Positions 1-6,964 of a DNA stretch of 10,211 bases are shown here, piece after piece; positions within the stretch are counted from its first letter, which is position 1, and the number at the start of each line of letters is the position of its first letter. A program made the position numbers and the translations under genes. The notes beneath the pieces are model-generated. The model searched no databases. It was not told the DNA's origin and worked only from the letters and a program-made list of their open reading frames with translations. This DNA comes from Pseudomonadota bacterium (GTDB lineage: Bacteria; Pseudomonadota; Alphaproteobacteria; Rhodobacterales; Rhodobacteraceae), in contig JAKAJW010000275.1 in assembly GCA_021813645.1 (NCBI GenBank), forward strand, positions 1-10,211, given 5' to 3'.

Positions 1-147
1 CAGCGGTTCGGCGAAGCCGAGTCCTATGCGCGGCTGCGCCAACTGGCGATGGGCTGGCGGGTGACGATGGAGATTGCGGCCGAACGGGTCGTGGCCGGAC
101 ACGGCCAAGGGATGGGGGGCAGCAATGGCCGACACCGCGGGCCCTGA
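1..147 (+). CDS. 3' end of an unidentified gene (partial)
   Basis: Frame 1 is open from the window edge to a TGA at 145-147 and encodes 48 C-terminal residues, including the stretches RFGEAESYARLRQLAMGW and TMEIAAERVVAGHGQG. Most codons end in G or C, as in the certain genes downstream, so the frame is probably coding. It overlaps the start of the next gene by 23 bp in another frame, which implies translational coupling and membership of the same transporter operon. The last ten or so residues (GSNGRHRGP) look like an unconserved tail. I do not recognise the family from this fragment and assign no function. In this position an enzyme or regulator linked to the transported substrate would be unsurprising, but that is only a contextual guess. 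Confidence 0.55.
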   Translation, partial: QRFGEAESYARLRQLAMGWRVTMEIAAERVVAGHGQGMGGSNGRHRGP

Positions 148-1021
148 GCCCATCGTCGCCTCGGCACGGCCGGAAGGGACGCTGACCCGGTTGATGCGTC
201 GGCCGCTCGCGGTGATCGGCTTCGTGTTGATCGTGGTCACGGTCGGCGCGGCGGTCTTCGCGCCCTGGATCGCCCCGTTCAATCCGGACGATCAGATGTT
301 CGACGGCCTCACCCTGCAGGGCGCCCCGATGCCGCCGGGCGGCAAATTTCTGCTCGGCACCGACCTTCTGGGCCGGGACCTCCTGTCGCGTATTCTCTTC
401 GGGGCGCGCACCTCGCTCATCATCGGCCTGGTCGCAAACGGCGCCGCGCTGACGATCGGCACCGTCATCGGGGTGACGGCCGGCTATTTCCGCGGCTGGC
501 TCGGCGCCGCCCTGATGCGGTTCACCGATCTGATGATGGCCTTCCCCGCGCTCCTGCTGGCGATCTGTCTCGCGGCGATCTTCCAGCCCTCGCTCTGGAT
601 CGTCGCCATGGTGATCGCGATCGTGAATTGGGTGCAGACCGCGCGGGTGCTCTATACCGAGACGACATCGCTGGCCGAACGCGAGTTCATCGCGGCGGAG
701 AAGACCCTGGGCGCGGGGCATATCCGCATCCTATTCCGCCACATCCTGCCGCATCTCGTGCCGATGATCATCGTCTGGGGCACGCTGGGGATTTCGACCA
801 CCGTGCTGCTCGAGGCGACGCTCTCCTATCTCGGCGTGGGCGTGCAGCCGCCGACGCCCTCGTGGGGCAACATCATCTTCGAGAACCAGACCTATTTCCA
901 GTCGGCGCCATGGCTGGTGTTCTTCCCCGGCGCGGCGATCCTGCTCCTGGCGCTCGCCTTCAACCTAGTCGGCGACGCGCTCCGCGACGTGCTCGACCCG
1001 ACCCAGCGGGGGCGCGACTGA
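125..1021 (+). CDS. ABC transporter permease, DppC/OppC type
   Basis: Inner-membrane permease subunit of a peptide/opine/nickel-type (binding-protein-dependent) ABC importer, 298 residues. After a short cytosolic N-terminus comes a first membrane helix (about residues 30-49, AVIGFVLIVVTVGAAVFAPW). The DppC-specific motif LGTDLLGRD follows at about 77-85. Several hydrophobic segments flank the EAA coupling loop (about 188-209, FIAAEKTLGAGHIRILFRHILP) that docks on the ATPase. The family tail motif GVGVQPPTPSWG is at 237-248, and the protein ends with DVLDP. I chose ATG 125 because a G-rich ribosome-binding stretch (GGGGGGC) precedes it and the N-terminus then matches the usual length; an in-frame TTG at 74 would add 17 polar residues. 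The stop TGA shares its last A with the ATG of the next gene. Substrate cannot be read from the permease. Confidence 0.93.
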   Translation: MADTAGPEPIVASARPEGTLTRLMRRPLAVIGFVLIVVTVGAAVFAPWIAPFNPDDQMFDGLTLQGAPMPPGGKFLLGTDLLGRDLLSRILFGARTSLIIGLVANGAALTIGTVIGVTAGYFRGWLGAALMRFTDLMMAFPALLLAICLAAIFQPSLWIVAMVIAIVNWVQTARVLYTETTSLAEREFIAAEKTLGAGHIRILFRHILPHLVPMIIVWGTLGISTTVLLEATLSYLGVGVQPPTPSWGNIIFENQTYFQSAPWLVFFPGAAILLLALAFNLVGDALRDVLDPTQRGRD

Positions 1022-1941
1022 TGCTGGCCTACCTCGCCCGCCGGCTCGTTCAGGCCGCGCTGATCCTGCTGGGGGTGGCCTTCGTCACCTTCGCCTTGCT
1101 CTACATCCTTCCGGCCGACCCGGTGCGGCAGATCGCGGGCCGGGCGGCGACGGCGCAGACCGTGGCCAACATCCGTCACCAATTGGGGCTCGACCAGCCG
1201 TTCCTGGTGCAGTTCTGGCGCTATCTCACCCATCTCTTGCAGGGCGACATGGGGCGGAGCTACATGCAGAAGACCGAGGTGGCGACGCTGATCGCCGCCC
1301 GGATGCCTGCTACGCTGCTGCTGATGCTGGGCGCGATCGGCTGCGAGCTGGCGCTGGGTCTCACCATGGGGGTGATCGCGGCGCTGAAGCGGGGAACCGG
1401 CGTCGACCAAGGGCTGATGATCGTCTCCTTCGTCGGTGTCTCGGCGCCGCAATTCGTCGTCGGGCTGCTCCTTCTCTATGTCTTCGCGGTGCAGCTCGGC
1501 TGGTTCCCGATCGGCGGCTACGGCTCGTTCCGGCATCTGGTGCTGCCTTCGATCACGCTCGGCATCCTCGGCGCCGGCTGGTATTCCCGCATGATGCGGT
1601 CCTCGATGATCGACGTTTTGCGCCAGGACTTCATCCGCACCGCCCGCGCCAAGGGCCTCGCCCGCCGCCGCATCATCCTGCGCCACGCGCTGCCCAACGC
1701 GATCCTGCCGATCATCGCCATGATCGGGATCGACATCGGCGTCTTCATGGGCGGCATCGTGGTGGTCGAAAGCGTCTACGGCTGGCCCGGGATCGGCCAG
1801 CTGGCGTTCCAGGCGATCCAGCGCGTAGACATCCCGATCATCATGGGCGTCACCCTGGTCTCGGCCTGCGCCATCGTGCTGGGGAACCTGCTGGCCGACC
1901 TCATCGCCCCGTTCATCGACCCGAGAATCAAACTGCGCTGA
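1021..1941 (+). CDS. ABC transporter permease, DppB/OppB type
   Basis: Second permease subunit, 306 residues, forming a heterodimer with the upstream DppC-type protein. The N-terminus is typical of DppB: a short positive stretch (YLARRL), a first helix at about 11-29, and then LPADPVRQIAG (30-40), the usual 'P-x-DP' motif. GDMGRSY at 75-81 is the conserved periplasmic motif. The EAA loop runs from about 203 to 230 (DFIRTARAKGLARRRIILRH and on). ESVYGWPGIGQL (250-261) and the C-terminal IDPRIKL are family signatures. ATG 1021 overlaps the preceding stop by one base. An upstream in-frame extension exists but is only a frameshifted reading of the dppC-type gene. The order C before B is reversed compared with the classic dppABCDF operon. 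Confidence 0.94.
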   Translation: MLAYLARRLVQAALILLGVAFVTFALLYILPADPVRQIAGRAATAQTVANIRHQLGLDQPFLVQFWRYLTHLLQGDMGRSYMQKTEVATLIAARMPATLLLMLGAIGCELALGLTMGVIAALKRGTGVDQGLMIVSFVGVSAPQFVVGLLLLYVFAVQLGWFPIGGYGSFRHLVLPSITLGILGAGWYSRMMRSSMIDVLRQDFIRTARAKGLARRRIILRHALPNAILPIIAMIGIDIGVFMGGIVVVESVYGWPGIGQLAFQAIQRVDIPIIMGVTLVSACAIVLGNLLADLIAPFIDPRIKLR

Positions 1942-1972
1942 CAACGACAAACAACCGACAGGAGAGAGAGAA

Positions 1973-3607
1973 ATGAAGCACTGGCTTGCCTCTACCGCGC
2001 TCGCGCTCGCGCTTGCGCTACCGGCGGTTCCGGCCGCCGCGGCGGATTACACCCCCGACCCGAACGCCAAACCGGGCGGCGCGATCACCGTCACCTACAA
2101 GGACGACGTTGCCACACTCGATCCGGCGATCGGCTACGACTGGCAGAACTGGTCGATGATCAAGGCGCTGTTCGACCGGCTGATGGACTATGTGCCGGGC
2201 ACCACGGAGCTGCGGCCGGGCCTCGCCGAAAGCTATGACGTCTCGCCCGACGGGACGGTGTTCACCTTCCACCTGCATCACGGCGTGAAGTTCACGAACG
2301 GCCGCGAACTGACCGCCGAGGATGTGAAATACTCGCTCGACCGGGTGACCAACCCCAAGACCCAGAGCCCGGGCGCGGGCTTCTTCTCGTCGATCAAGGG
2401 CTATGAGGAGGTGGCGGCCGGCAAGGCTGACAGCCTCGCCGGGGTGACCGTGGTCGATCCCTATACGGTGAAGATCGAGCTATCGCATCCCGACGCCACG
2501 ATCCTGCACGTGATGGCGCTCAACTTCTCCTCGGTCGTGCCAAAGGAAGCGGTGGACAAATGGGGCACCGACTTCGGCCACCACCCGGTCGGCTCCGGGG
2601 CGTTCATGATGACCGACTGGACCATCGGCCAGCACGTGATCCTCGAGAAGAACCCCGACTACTGGCGCAAGGGCGTGCCCTATCTCGACAAGATCACCTT
2701 CGAGATCGGGCAGGAACCGATCGTGGCGCTTCTGCGGCTGCAGAAGGGTGAGATCGACATCCCCGGCGACGGCATCCCGCCGGCGAAGTTCACCGAAGTG
2801 ATGAAGAACCCCGACGAGGCGAAGGACGTGGTGAAGGGCCAGCAGTTGGCCACGACCTATGTCACCATGAACGTCGAGATGAAGCCCTTCGACAACGTCA
2901 AGGTTCGCCAGGCGGTGAACATGGCGATCAACAAGGATCGGATCATCCAGATCATCAACGGCCGCGCAGTGCCGGCGAACCAGCCGCTGCCGCCGGAAAT
3001 GCCGGGCTATGCCAAGGACTACAAGGGCTACGCCTACGATCCGGCCAAGGCCAAGGACCTCCTGAAGGAGGCCGGACTCGCCGACGGCTTCTCGACCGAA
3101 CTCTACGTGATGAACACCGACCCGAACCCGCGGATCGCTCAGGCGATCCAGCAGGATCTGGCGCAGGTCGGCATCAAGGTGGCGATCAAGTCGCTGGAAC
3201 AGGCCAACGTCATCGCCGCCGGCGGGACGCCGAAGACTGCGCCGATGATCTGGTCTGGCGGCATGGCCTGGATCGCCGACTTCCCCGATCCGTCGGACTT
3301 CTACGGCCCGATCCTCGGCTGCGCCGGCGCCGTGCAGGGCGGCTGGAACTGGTCTTGGTACTGCAACAAGGAACTCGACGCCGAAGCGAAGGCCGCCGAT
3401 GCGATGACCGCTCCCGATCAGCAGCAGGCGCGCAACGCGAAATGGGCGGAGATCTTCACCAAGATCATGGCCGACGCGCCTTGGGTGCCGATCTTCAACG
3501 AAGAGCGTTTCACCATGAAGTCGCCGCGGATGGGCGGTGCCGATGCGCTCTACGTCGACCCGGTCTCGATTCCGATCAACTACGACTACGTCTACGTGAA
3601 AGAGTGA
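1973..3607 (+). CDS. ABC transporter periplasmic substrate-binding protein, family 5 (DppA/OppA-like)
   Basis: Secreted solute receptor of the importer, 544 residues. Residues 1-24 form a Sec signal peptide: KHW, a hydrophobic ALALALALP core, and an AAAA-D cleavage region. There is no lipobox cysteine, so the protein is free in the periplasm, as expected for a Gram-negative. The mature start has the family pattern (PGGAITVTYKDDVATLDPAIG). The SBP family 5 signature lies at about 81-125: LRPGLAES, SPDGTVFTFHL, GVKFTNGRELTAEDVKYSLDR. NPDYWRKGVPYLDKI and VRQAVNMAINKDRI are further hallmarks. A strong ribosome-binding site (AGGAGAGAGAG) lies just before ATG 1973, in a 31-bp gap after the permease gene. 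The substrate is unknown; this family binds di- and oligopeptides, nickel, glutathione, opines and other small ligands. The adjacent amidase suggests an amide-bearing ligand. Confidence 0.94.
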   Translation: MKHWLASTALALALALPAVPAAAADYTPDPNAKPGGAITVTYKDDVATLDPAIGYDWQNWSMIKALFDRLMDYVPGTTELRPGLAESYDVSPDGTVFTFHLHHGVKFTNGRELTAEDVKYSLDRVTNPKTQSPGAGFFSSIKGYEEVAAGKADSLAGVTVVDPYTVKIELSHPDATILHVMALNFSSVVPKEAVDKWGTDFGHHPVGSGAFMMTDWTIGQHVILEKNPDYWRKGVPYLDKITFEIGQEPIVALLRLQKGEIDIPGDGIPPAKFTEVMKNPDEAKDVVKGQQLATTYVTMNVEMKPFDNVKVRQAVNMAINKDRIIQIINGRAVPANQPLPPEMPGYAKDYKGYAYDPAKAKDLLKEAGLADGFSTELYVMNTDPNPRIAQAIQQDLAQVGIKVAIKSLEQANVIAAGGTPKTAPMIWSGGMAWIADFPDPSDFYGPILGCAGAVQGGWNWSWYCNKELDAEAKAADAMTAPDQQQARNAKWAEIFTKIMADAPWVPIFNEERFTMKSPRMGGADALYVDPVSIPINYDYVYVKE

Positions 3608-3610
3608 ACC

Positions 3611-4570
3611 ATGTGCCAGGCCTGCAACTACACGATCCATTCGGCGCAGCACCACTTCGGCTGGGACAATTCCTTCGCCCCGGCCGAGCGGGTGGAGCCT
3701 GGCGCAACGATCCTGTTCAACTGTCATGACTCTTCGGCGGGCCAACTTGGCCCGTCGTCCACCGTGGCCGATGTGACGTCGCTCGACTTCGGCCGGGTCA
3801 ACCCGGTTTCGGGGCCGATCTACGTCGAGGGCGCGCAGCCCGGCGACGTGCTGAAGGTGACCATTGGCGACTTCACGCCCCAGACGCAGACGGGTCGCGG
3901 CTGGGGCTGGACGGCGAACATCCCGGGCTTCGGGCTGCTCGCCGACCAGTTCACCGAGGCGGCGCTGCAACTCTGGAGCTTCGATCCGGAATCGATGGCG
4001 CCCGCGCTTTGGGGCAAAGAAGGCCGGGTGCCGCTGAAACCCTTCGCCGGCACCATCGGCGTGGCCCCGGCCGAGCGCGGGCTGCATTCCATCGTCCCGC
4101 CGCGGCGGGTCGGCGGCAACATGGACATCCGCGACCTGAACAAGGGCACGGTGCTCTATCTGCCGGTCGAGGTCGAGGGCGCATTGTTCTCGGTGGGCGA
4201 CACCCACGCCGCCCAGGGCGACGGCGAGGTTTGCGGCACGGCGATCGAAAGCCCGATGGATGTCGTGCTGACGCTCGACCTGGTGAAGGACAGCCCGCTG
4301 CGGATGCCCCGCTTCACCACCCCCGGACCGGTCACCCGCCACCTCGACGCGAAAGGCTACGAGGCGACGACCGGGATCGGACCCGACCTGATGTCCGCCG
4401 CGCGGGATGCCGTGTCGGGCATGATCGACGTGCTCTGCGCCAGCCGCGGCATGACGGCGGTCGAGGCCTATATGCTGGTCTCGACCTGCGGCGACCTGCG
4501 CATCTCGGAGATCGTCGACATGCCCAACTGGGTCGTCTCCTTCTACTTCCCGCGCGCCGTTTTCGAGTGA
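3611..4570 (+). CDS. Acetamidase/formamidase family hydrolase
   Basis: 319-residue member of the FmdA/AmdA family, whose characterised members hydrolyse formamide, acetamide or related short amides to ammonia and the carboxylate. Family blocks seen: HFGWDNS (15-21), GPIYVEGAQPGDVL (68-81), KPFAGTIGVAP (143-153), GGNMDIRDL (168-176), and the highly conserved GDTHAAQGDGEVCGTAIE (196-213). There is no signal peptide, so it acts in the cytosol. The start ATG is 3 bp after the binding-protein stop, with GAAAGAG just upstream serving as a ribosome-binding site. The N-terminus carries a C-x-x-C (Cys2, Cys5) with His10, His14 and His15 close by, which may bind metal (inference). Placement between the binding protein and the ATPase links the enzyme to the transported compound. 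Family assignment is firm; the precise substrate is open. Confidence 0.9.
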   Translation: MCQACNYTIHSAQHHFGWDNSFAPAERVEPGATILFNCHDSSAGQLGPSSTVADVTSLDFGRVNPVSGPIYVEGAQPGDVLKVTIGDFTPQTQTGRGWGWTANIPGFGLLADQFTEAALQLWSFDPESMAPALWGKEGRVPLKPFAGTIGVAPAERGLHSIVPPRRVGGNMDIRDLNKGTVLYLPVEVEGALFSVGDTHAAQGDGEVCGTAIESPMDVVLTLDLVKDSPLRMPRFTTPGPVTRHLDAKGYEATTGIGPDLMSAARDAVSGMIDVLCASRGMTAVEAYMLVSTCGDLRISEIVDMPNWVVSFYFPRAVFE

Positions 4571-4580
4571 GGACGGTCGA

Positions 4581-6356
4581 ATGAGGCAGGAGCCGGTCCG
4601 CGCCGGGGCCAACGTGATCCCGGATTACCTTCTGACGGTCGAGGCGCTGAACGTCTCGGCGCGGACCGAAGCGGGGTTGAAGCCGCTGGTGACCGATCTC
4701 TCCTTCTCGCTTCGGCCGGGCGAGACGCTGGCGATCGCCGGCGAGAGCGGCTCGGGCAAGTCGATCACTTCGCTCGCCATCATGGGGCTTCTGCCCCAGC
4801 CGGCGGTGCGGGTGACGGGCGGTCGCATCCTGTTCGGCGGCACCGACCTCGCGCAACTGCCCGAACGGCGGCTGCGCGAGATCCGCGGCAACCGGATCGC
4901 GATGATCTTCCAAGAGCCGATGACCTCGCTCAACCCGGTTATGACCGTGGGGGCGCAGCTGATGGAGGCGCTCCAGGCCCATGCGCCGCTTGGTCGGGCC
5001 GAAGCTCGGGCCGAAGCACTGGCTGCGCTGAAGGCCGTGCGCATCTCGGAGCCGGAGCGGCGGCTTTCGCAATACCCGCACGAGCTTTCGGGCGGCATGC
5101 GGCAGCGGGTGATGATCGCCATGGCGATCGCCTTGAAGCCCGACCTCCTGATCGCCGACGAGCCGACGACGGCGCTCGACGTTACGGTGCAGCGCGAGGT
5201 GCTCGACCTGCTCCGCGCGCTGCAGCGCGAAATGGGAACGGCCATCATCCTCATCACCCATGACATGGGGGTCGTCGCCGAAATGGCCGACCGGGTGGTG
5301 GTGATGCAGGGCGGCCGGAAGGTCGAAGAGAACGCGGTGCGGCCGCTCTTCGCCGCGCCGGCGGCGCCCTATACTCGCGCGCTTCTCGACGCCGTGCCGC
5401 GGATGGGCAGGGGCGAAGGGCCGGCCGCGCGCTCCGGGGCCGCCGTGACGCGGCTGACCGAGGTGACGGTCACCTACGACCTGCGCGGTGGCCTGTTGCA
5501 GCGCGTCCGCCACCGCGTCCATGCGGCCGAGGGCGTCAGTTTCGACATCCGGTCGGGCGAGACCTTCTCGCTGGTGGGCGAGTCGGGCTGCGGAAAATCC
5601 ACCATCGCCAAGGCCCTGGTGGGGCTCGCGCCCTTCAGCGGCGGCATCGAGGTGGCGGGGCGGATGTTGACGCCTGCGACGGTCGATCAGGTGCGGCGCG
5701 ACGTGCAGATGGTGTTCCAGGACCCGATGGCCTCCCTCGACCCGCGGATGCGCGTCGGCGACCTGGTGGCGGAGCCGCTGGTAATCCACGGCATCGGCAC
5801 GCCAGAGACGCGCCGCGAGACGGTGCGCGCGCTGTTCCACAAAGTCGGCCTGTCGAGCGACCAGCTCGACCGCTATCCGCATGAGTTTTCCGGCGGGCAG
5901 CGGCAACGCATCTGCATCGCCCGCGCCCTGGCGCTACGGCCGAAGCTGATCGTGGCCGACGAAAGCGTCTCGGCCCTCGACGTCTCGGTGCAGGCGCGCG
6001 TGCTCGCGCTCCTCAAGGCGCTGAAGGAAGAATTCGGTGTCGCCTATCTCTTCATCAGCCATGACATGGCGGTGGTCGAGAACATCTCCGACCGGGTCGC
6101 GGTCATGTATCTCGGCCAGATCGTCGAGATGGGCACCCGCGGCCAGATCTTCGGCGACCCGCGGCACCCCTACACCCGGCGGCTGATCGAGGCCGTGCCG
6201 GTTCCGGACCCGACCCATGTCCGCTCCCCCGCGCCGCTCGAAGCGCGCGAGATCCCCAGCCCGTTGCGGGCGGTGGGCGACCCGCCGCCGCGCGCCCGGC
6301 TGGTCGACATCGGGGCGGGCCATCTCGTCGCCATGCCGCCTGCGGCGCCGGGCTGA
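4581..6356 (+). CDS. Fused dual-ATPase subunit of peptide-type ABC transporter (DppD-DppF fusion)
   Basis: One 591-residue cytosolic protein with two complete nucleotide-binding domains, supplying both ATPase sites of the importer. Domain 1: Walker A GESGSGKS (54-61), Q-loop Gln111, signature LSGGM (169-173), Walker B LLIADE (189-194), H-loop His227. Domain 2: Walker A GESGCGKS (333-340), Gln380, signature FSGGQ (436-440), Walker B LIVADE (456-461) followed by Ser462 where Pro is usual, His494. Each domain ends with the oligopeptide-transporter C-terminal element (APYTRALLDAVP near 261; HPYTRRLIEAVP near 529). The cysteine cluster seen at the C-terminus of many DppD/OppD proteins is absent. 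GAGGA upstream of ATG 4581 is a good ribosome-binding site, 10 bp after the amidase stop. Such fusions also occur in GsiA- and YejF-like proteins. It closes the operon. Confidence 0.95.
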   Translation: MRQEPVRAGANVIPDYLLTVEALNVSARTEAGLKPLVTDLSFSLRPGETLAIAGESGSGKSITSLAIMGLLPQPAVRVTGGRILFGGTDLAQLPERRLREIRGNRIAMIFQEPMTSLNPVMTVGAQLMEALQAHAPLGRAEARAEALAALKAVRISEPERRLSQYPHELSGGMRQRVMIAMAIALKPDLLIADEPTTALDVTVQREVLDLLRALQREMGTAIILITHDMGVVAEMADRVVVMQGGRKVEENAVRPLFAAPAAPYTRALLDAVPRMGRGEGPAARSGAAVTRLTEVTVTYDLRGGLLQRVRHRVHAAEGVSFDIRSGETFSLVGESGCGKSTIAKALVGLAPFSGGIEVAGRMLTPATVDQVRRDVQMVFQDPMASLDPRMRVGDLVAEPLVIHGIGTPETRRETVRALFHKVGLSSDQLDRYPHEFSGGQRQRICIARALALRPKLIVADESVSALDVSVQARVLALLKALKEEFGVAYLFISHDMAVVENISDRVAVMYLGQIVEMGTRGQIFGDPRHPYTRRLIEAVPVPDPTHVRSPAPLEAREIPSPLRAVGDPPPRARLVDIGAGHLVAMPPAAPG

Positions 6357-6366
6357 GACCGGCGCC
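6344..6366 (+). terminator. GC-rich hairpin at the end of the transporter operon
   Basis: Perfect 8-bp inverted repeat, GGCGCCGG (6344-6351) and CCGGCGCC (6359-6366), with a 7-nt loop that contains the TGA stop of the ATPase gene. No T-run follows, so this is not a canonical intrinsic terminator. It could protect the 3' end of the transcript or assist termination. Its position at the operon end supports a role, but GC-rich DNA yields such repeats by chance. Confidence 0.35.
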
Positions 6367-6462
6367 CGGCGGGGCGGGATCAACTCTGCGCGAGCTTTTG
6401 CCACGGGCGCGTCTGTCAGGATGCCGACAGGTCCTGGGGGCTAGGAAAGGGGCATGACCTCT

Positions 6463-6485
6463 TCGCATGCGAGGGATGTCGCATG
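6463..6485. promoter_or_regulatory. Dyad/repeat upstream of the flavin cassette, possible operator
   Basis: A perfect 10-bp palindrome TCGCATGCGA (6463-6472) is followed six bases later by another TCGCATG (6479-6485). This gives both a 16-bp-spaced direct repeat and an inverted pair CATGCGA/TCGCATG. It lies 60-82 bp before the start codon of the FMN-binding gene, within the 188-bp non-coding region 6357-6544. I do not recognise the motif as a known regulator's site and found no convincing -35/-10 pair next to it, so its role as an operator is inferred from symmetry and position. A weaker CTGTC/GACAG repeat (6413-6430) also lies in this gap. No other feature was seen in the gap. Confidence 0.35.
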
Positions 6486-6544
6486 TCCAAACGCGGAAGG
6501 GCCCGGTGGCGGACTTTTCCGCACTCGCTTTCAAAGGTGCAGAG

Positions 6545-6958
6545 ATGAACTTCAGGATCACAGCTGCCACGCTCGCCGTTTCGGCCGTCGCCCTCCTCGC
6601 CGGAACCCAGGCCTCGTTTGCCGGTCTGCTCTGGGGCAATGGCACGGCCAAGACCGCTTCGCTCGCCTCGCAATCCTTGCGCGACGGCAGTTTCACCGGC
6701 CCCGCCGTCCGGCAGTATTACGGCTACGTGCAGGCCCGGGTGAACATCCAGAACGGTCGGATCGCCTCGATCAAGATCCTGCGCTACCCGAGCGACTATT
6801 ACACGAGCGTCTACATCAACACCCATGCCCTGCCGATGCTCGAGGCCGAGGTCATCCAGGCCCAAAGCGTGCAGGTCTCCGGGATATCCGGCGCCACACT
6901 GACCAGCGCGGCCTTCCTGATGTCGATGGAAGGCGCCCTGCAAAAGGCCTCTGCCTGA
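6545..6958 (+). CDS. Exported FMN-binding domain protein (NqrC/RnfG-like flavin carrier)
   Basis: Small 137-residue protein: a Sec-type signal peptide (1-26, NFR then a hydrophobic core and a TQASFA cleavage site) followed by a single FMN_bind domain. The domain shows the expected pattern: a short strand region (QYYGYVQARVNIQNGRIASIKIL, split over 58-79), a central helix region, and the motif SGATLTS at 115-121. In NqrC and RnfG the Thr of SGAT (Thr118 here) receives FMN through a phosphoester bond made by ApbE, which is the next gene. It probably acts as a one- or two-electron carrier on the periplasmic side. I chose ATG 6545 because AAAGGTG sits about 8 bases upstream and the signal peptide then begins correctly. 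ATG 6467 would add 26 polar residues before the signal peptide. The Asp often found six residues before the acceptor Thr is Ser112 here. Confidence 0.88.
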   Translation: MNFRITAATLAVSAVALLAGTQASFAGLLWGNGTAKTASLASQSLRDGSFTGPAVRQYYGYVQARVNIQNGRIASIKILRYPSDYYTSVYINTHALPMLEAEVIQAQSVQVSGISGATLTSAAFLMSMEGALQKASA

Positions 6959-6964
6959 TCGCCG

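Noticed and set aside
74..124. Upstream TTG start for the DppC-type permease
   Set aside because: It would add 17 residues with no family similarity and lies inside the preceding gene; ATG 125 has a G-rich ribosome-binding stretch and gives the usual N-terminus.
628..1020. N-terminal extension of the DppB-type permease by 131 residues
   Set aside because: The extension is a shifted reading of the DppC-type gene, rich in Arg, Ala and His; the DppB N-terminal signature begins exactly at ATG 1021.
892..1950. 352-residue minus-strand open frame opposite the permease genes
   Set aside because: Composition dominated by Asp, Arg, Gln and His, no family signature, antisense to two well-supported permeases.
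2480..4612. 710-residue minus-strand open frame opposite the binding protein and amidase
   Set aside because: Its product is rich in Arg, His, Val and Asp without recognisable domains, and it lies opposite two certain genes; long antisense frames are expected in high-GC DNA.
4332..5906. 524-residue minus-strand open frame opposite the ATPase gene
   Set aside because: Same low-complexity Arg/His/Pro-rich composition, no motifs, and fully antisense to the two-domain ATPase.
6467..6544. ATG 6467 as start of the FMN-binding protein
   Set aside because: It places 26 polar residues in front of a clear signal peptide, and ATG 6545 has a better ribosome-binding site. The extra region overlaps the dyad, suggesting it is regulatory.
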